Positions 4,867 to 5,162 of a DNA stretch of 5,162 bases are shown in pieces. The notes below the pieces were generated by a model. The model saw only the letters and a program-made list of their open reading frames with translations. It did not search any database and was not told where the DNA came from. Made by a program: the position numbers and the translations under genes. Position 1 is the first letter of the stretch. Every line of letters begins with the position of its first letter. Source of the DNA: Methyloprofundus sp. (GTDB taxonomy: Bacteria; Pseudomonadota; Gammaproteobacteria; Methylococcales; Methylomonadaceae); NCBI GenBank assembly GCA_030636485.1, contig DAOVWV010000154.1:1-5162 (forward strand), in the 5' to 3' direction.

Positions 4867-4941
4867 TTATTGTTTTAATTGCTTAGCTAGCTATGACTTA
4901 GCCTTAAGTAAAAAACCCATTGTCTAACTGATACGAAAAAT

Positions 4942-5162
4942 ATGAACATGAAAAAACAACTTTTTTTGAGTTTAACTATCAGCATTGCCATTCTGAGTAG
5001 CCATGCCTTCGCATTCAGTGCTGCACCTGATTCTGATAACTATCCACTTTCTCCAAGGCAGCAAGTGCCCACACTTGCCCCTATGCTAAAAAATGTTTTA
5101 CCGGCAGTGGTGTTTATTTCCATACAAGTGACAGTCACTTTCCCGCAACACCCGATGACAAA
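4942..5162 (+). CDS. HtrA/DegP-DegQ family periplasmic serine protease (3' partial)
   Basis: Only the first 73 codons are inside the window. They encode an N-terminal signal peptide, MKKQLFLSLTISIAILSS, with likely cleavage after SHAFA. The mature start contains TLAPMLKNVLPAVVFISI, which closely follows the APMLEKVLPAVVSI region at the start of the DegP/DegQ protease domain. Family members are trypsin-like chaperone-proteases that degrade misfolded periplasmic proteins. The catalytic His-Asp-Ser triad and the PDZ domains would lie beyond the window end, so intactness cannot be judged. Two ATGs are possible (4942 and 4948). The second starts directly with the basic signal-peptide end and may be the true start. 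Neither has a clear ribosome binding site, only an A-rich GAAAAA stretch. It diverges from the DUF1264 gene across a shared 401-bp regulatory region. Confidence 0.8.
   Translation, partial: MNMKKQLFLSLTISIAILSSHAFAFSAAPDSDNYPLSPRQQVPTLAPMLKNVLPAVVFISIQVTVTFPQHPMT

Larger units (their letters stand above)
4541..4941. other. Divergent intergenic region between the lipoprotein and protease genes
   Basis: These 401 bases carry the lipoprotein leader and promoter on the minus strand (4541-4652). On the plus strand they carry weak promoter candidates, a direct repeat and a structured leader for the protease gene (about 4719-4941). I see no gene in either strand; the only short frame with any start signal (about 4727-4795) has no protein-like features. 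Confidence 0.6.

Noticed and set aside
4884..4893. Perfect 10-base palindrome TAGCTAGCTA as an operator
   Set aside because: It is a simple alternating motif too short to form a loop-bearing hairpin, with no second copy or supporting context.

Overview
The window reads as a chromosomal stretch of a moderately AT-rich gammaproteobacterium. The gene content (a molybdoenzyme electron-transfer subunit, a di-heme MauG/CcpA-type peroxidase, a DUF1264 lipoprotein, a periplasmic HtrA protease and a VapBC pair) together with dispersed GGAATGACG-type palindromes resembles Methylococcales or Thiotrichales genomes. That placement is an inference from style, not from a marker gene.

Layout from left to right. 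(1) 1-1557, plus strand: the 3' part of a gene fusing a DmsB-like four-cluster ferredoxin to a DmsC-like eight-helix membrane anchor. Its N-terminus, and presumably the catalytic molybdenum subunit, lie outside the window. A hairpin at 1574-1595 probably ends the transcript. (2) 1612-2274, plus strand: a compact vapBC toxin-antitoxin operon with its own promoter, palindromic operator, good ribosome binding site and a 4-base vapB/vapC overlap. (3) 2275-2474: a gene-free strip with a tandem 12-mer and a palindromic repeat unit. (4) 2475-3545, minus strand: a secreted di-heme peroxidase of the CcpA/MauG family that lacks the inter-heme tryptophan and the switchable distal histidine of classical bacterial peroxidases. 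(5) 3546-3967: 422 bp without a gene, holding a composite cluster of palindromic repeats (3597-3704) and a strong minus-strand terminator (3858-3887). (6) 3968-4540, minus strand: a lipoprotein of the DUF1264 / oil-body-associated-protein family, with a consensus sigma-70 promoter at 4625-4652. (7) 4541-4941: a 401-bp divergent intergenic region with that promoter and, on the other strand, a leader rich in alternative RNA pairings. (8) 4942-5162, plus strand: the start of a DegP/DegQ-type protease, cut by the window end.

The genes do not form one pathway. Three encode envelope or respiratory functions (the membrane anchor, the periplasmic peroxidase and the periplasmic protease), a fourth is an envelope lipoprotein of unknown role, and an accessory toxin-antitoxin module sits among them. 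The most unusual structure is around the peroxidase gene. It is bracketed by inverted copies of a palindromic repeat (2415-2462 and 3597-3667), and outside those by a 14-base near-identical direct repeat (2317-2330 and 3716-3729). The second candidate is the leader of the protease gene, which can form a 9-bp long-range stem or a mutually exclusive hairpin with pseudoknot geometry.
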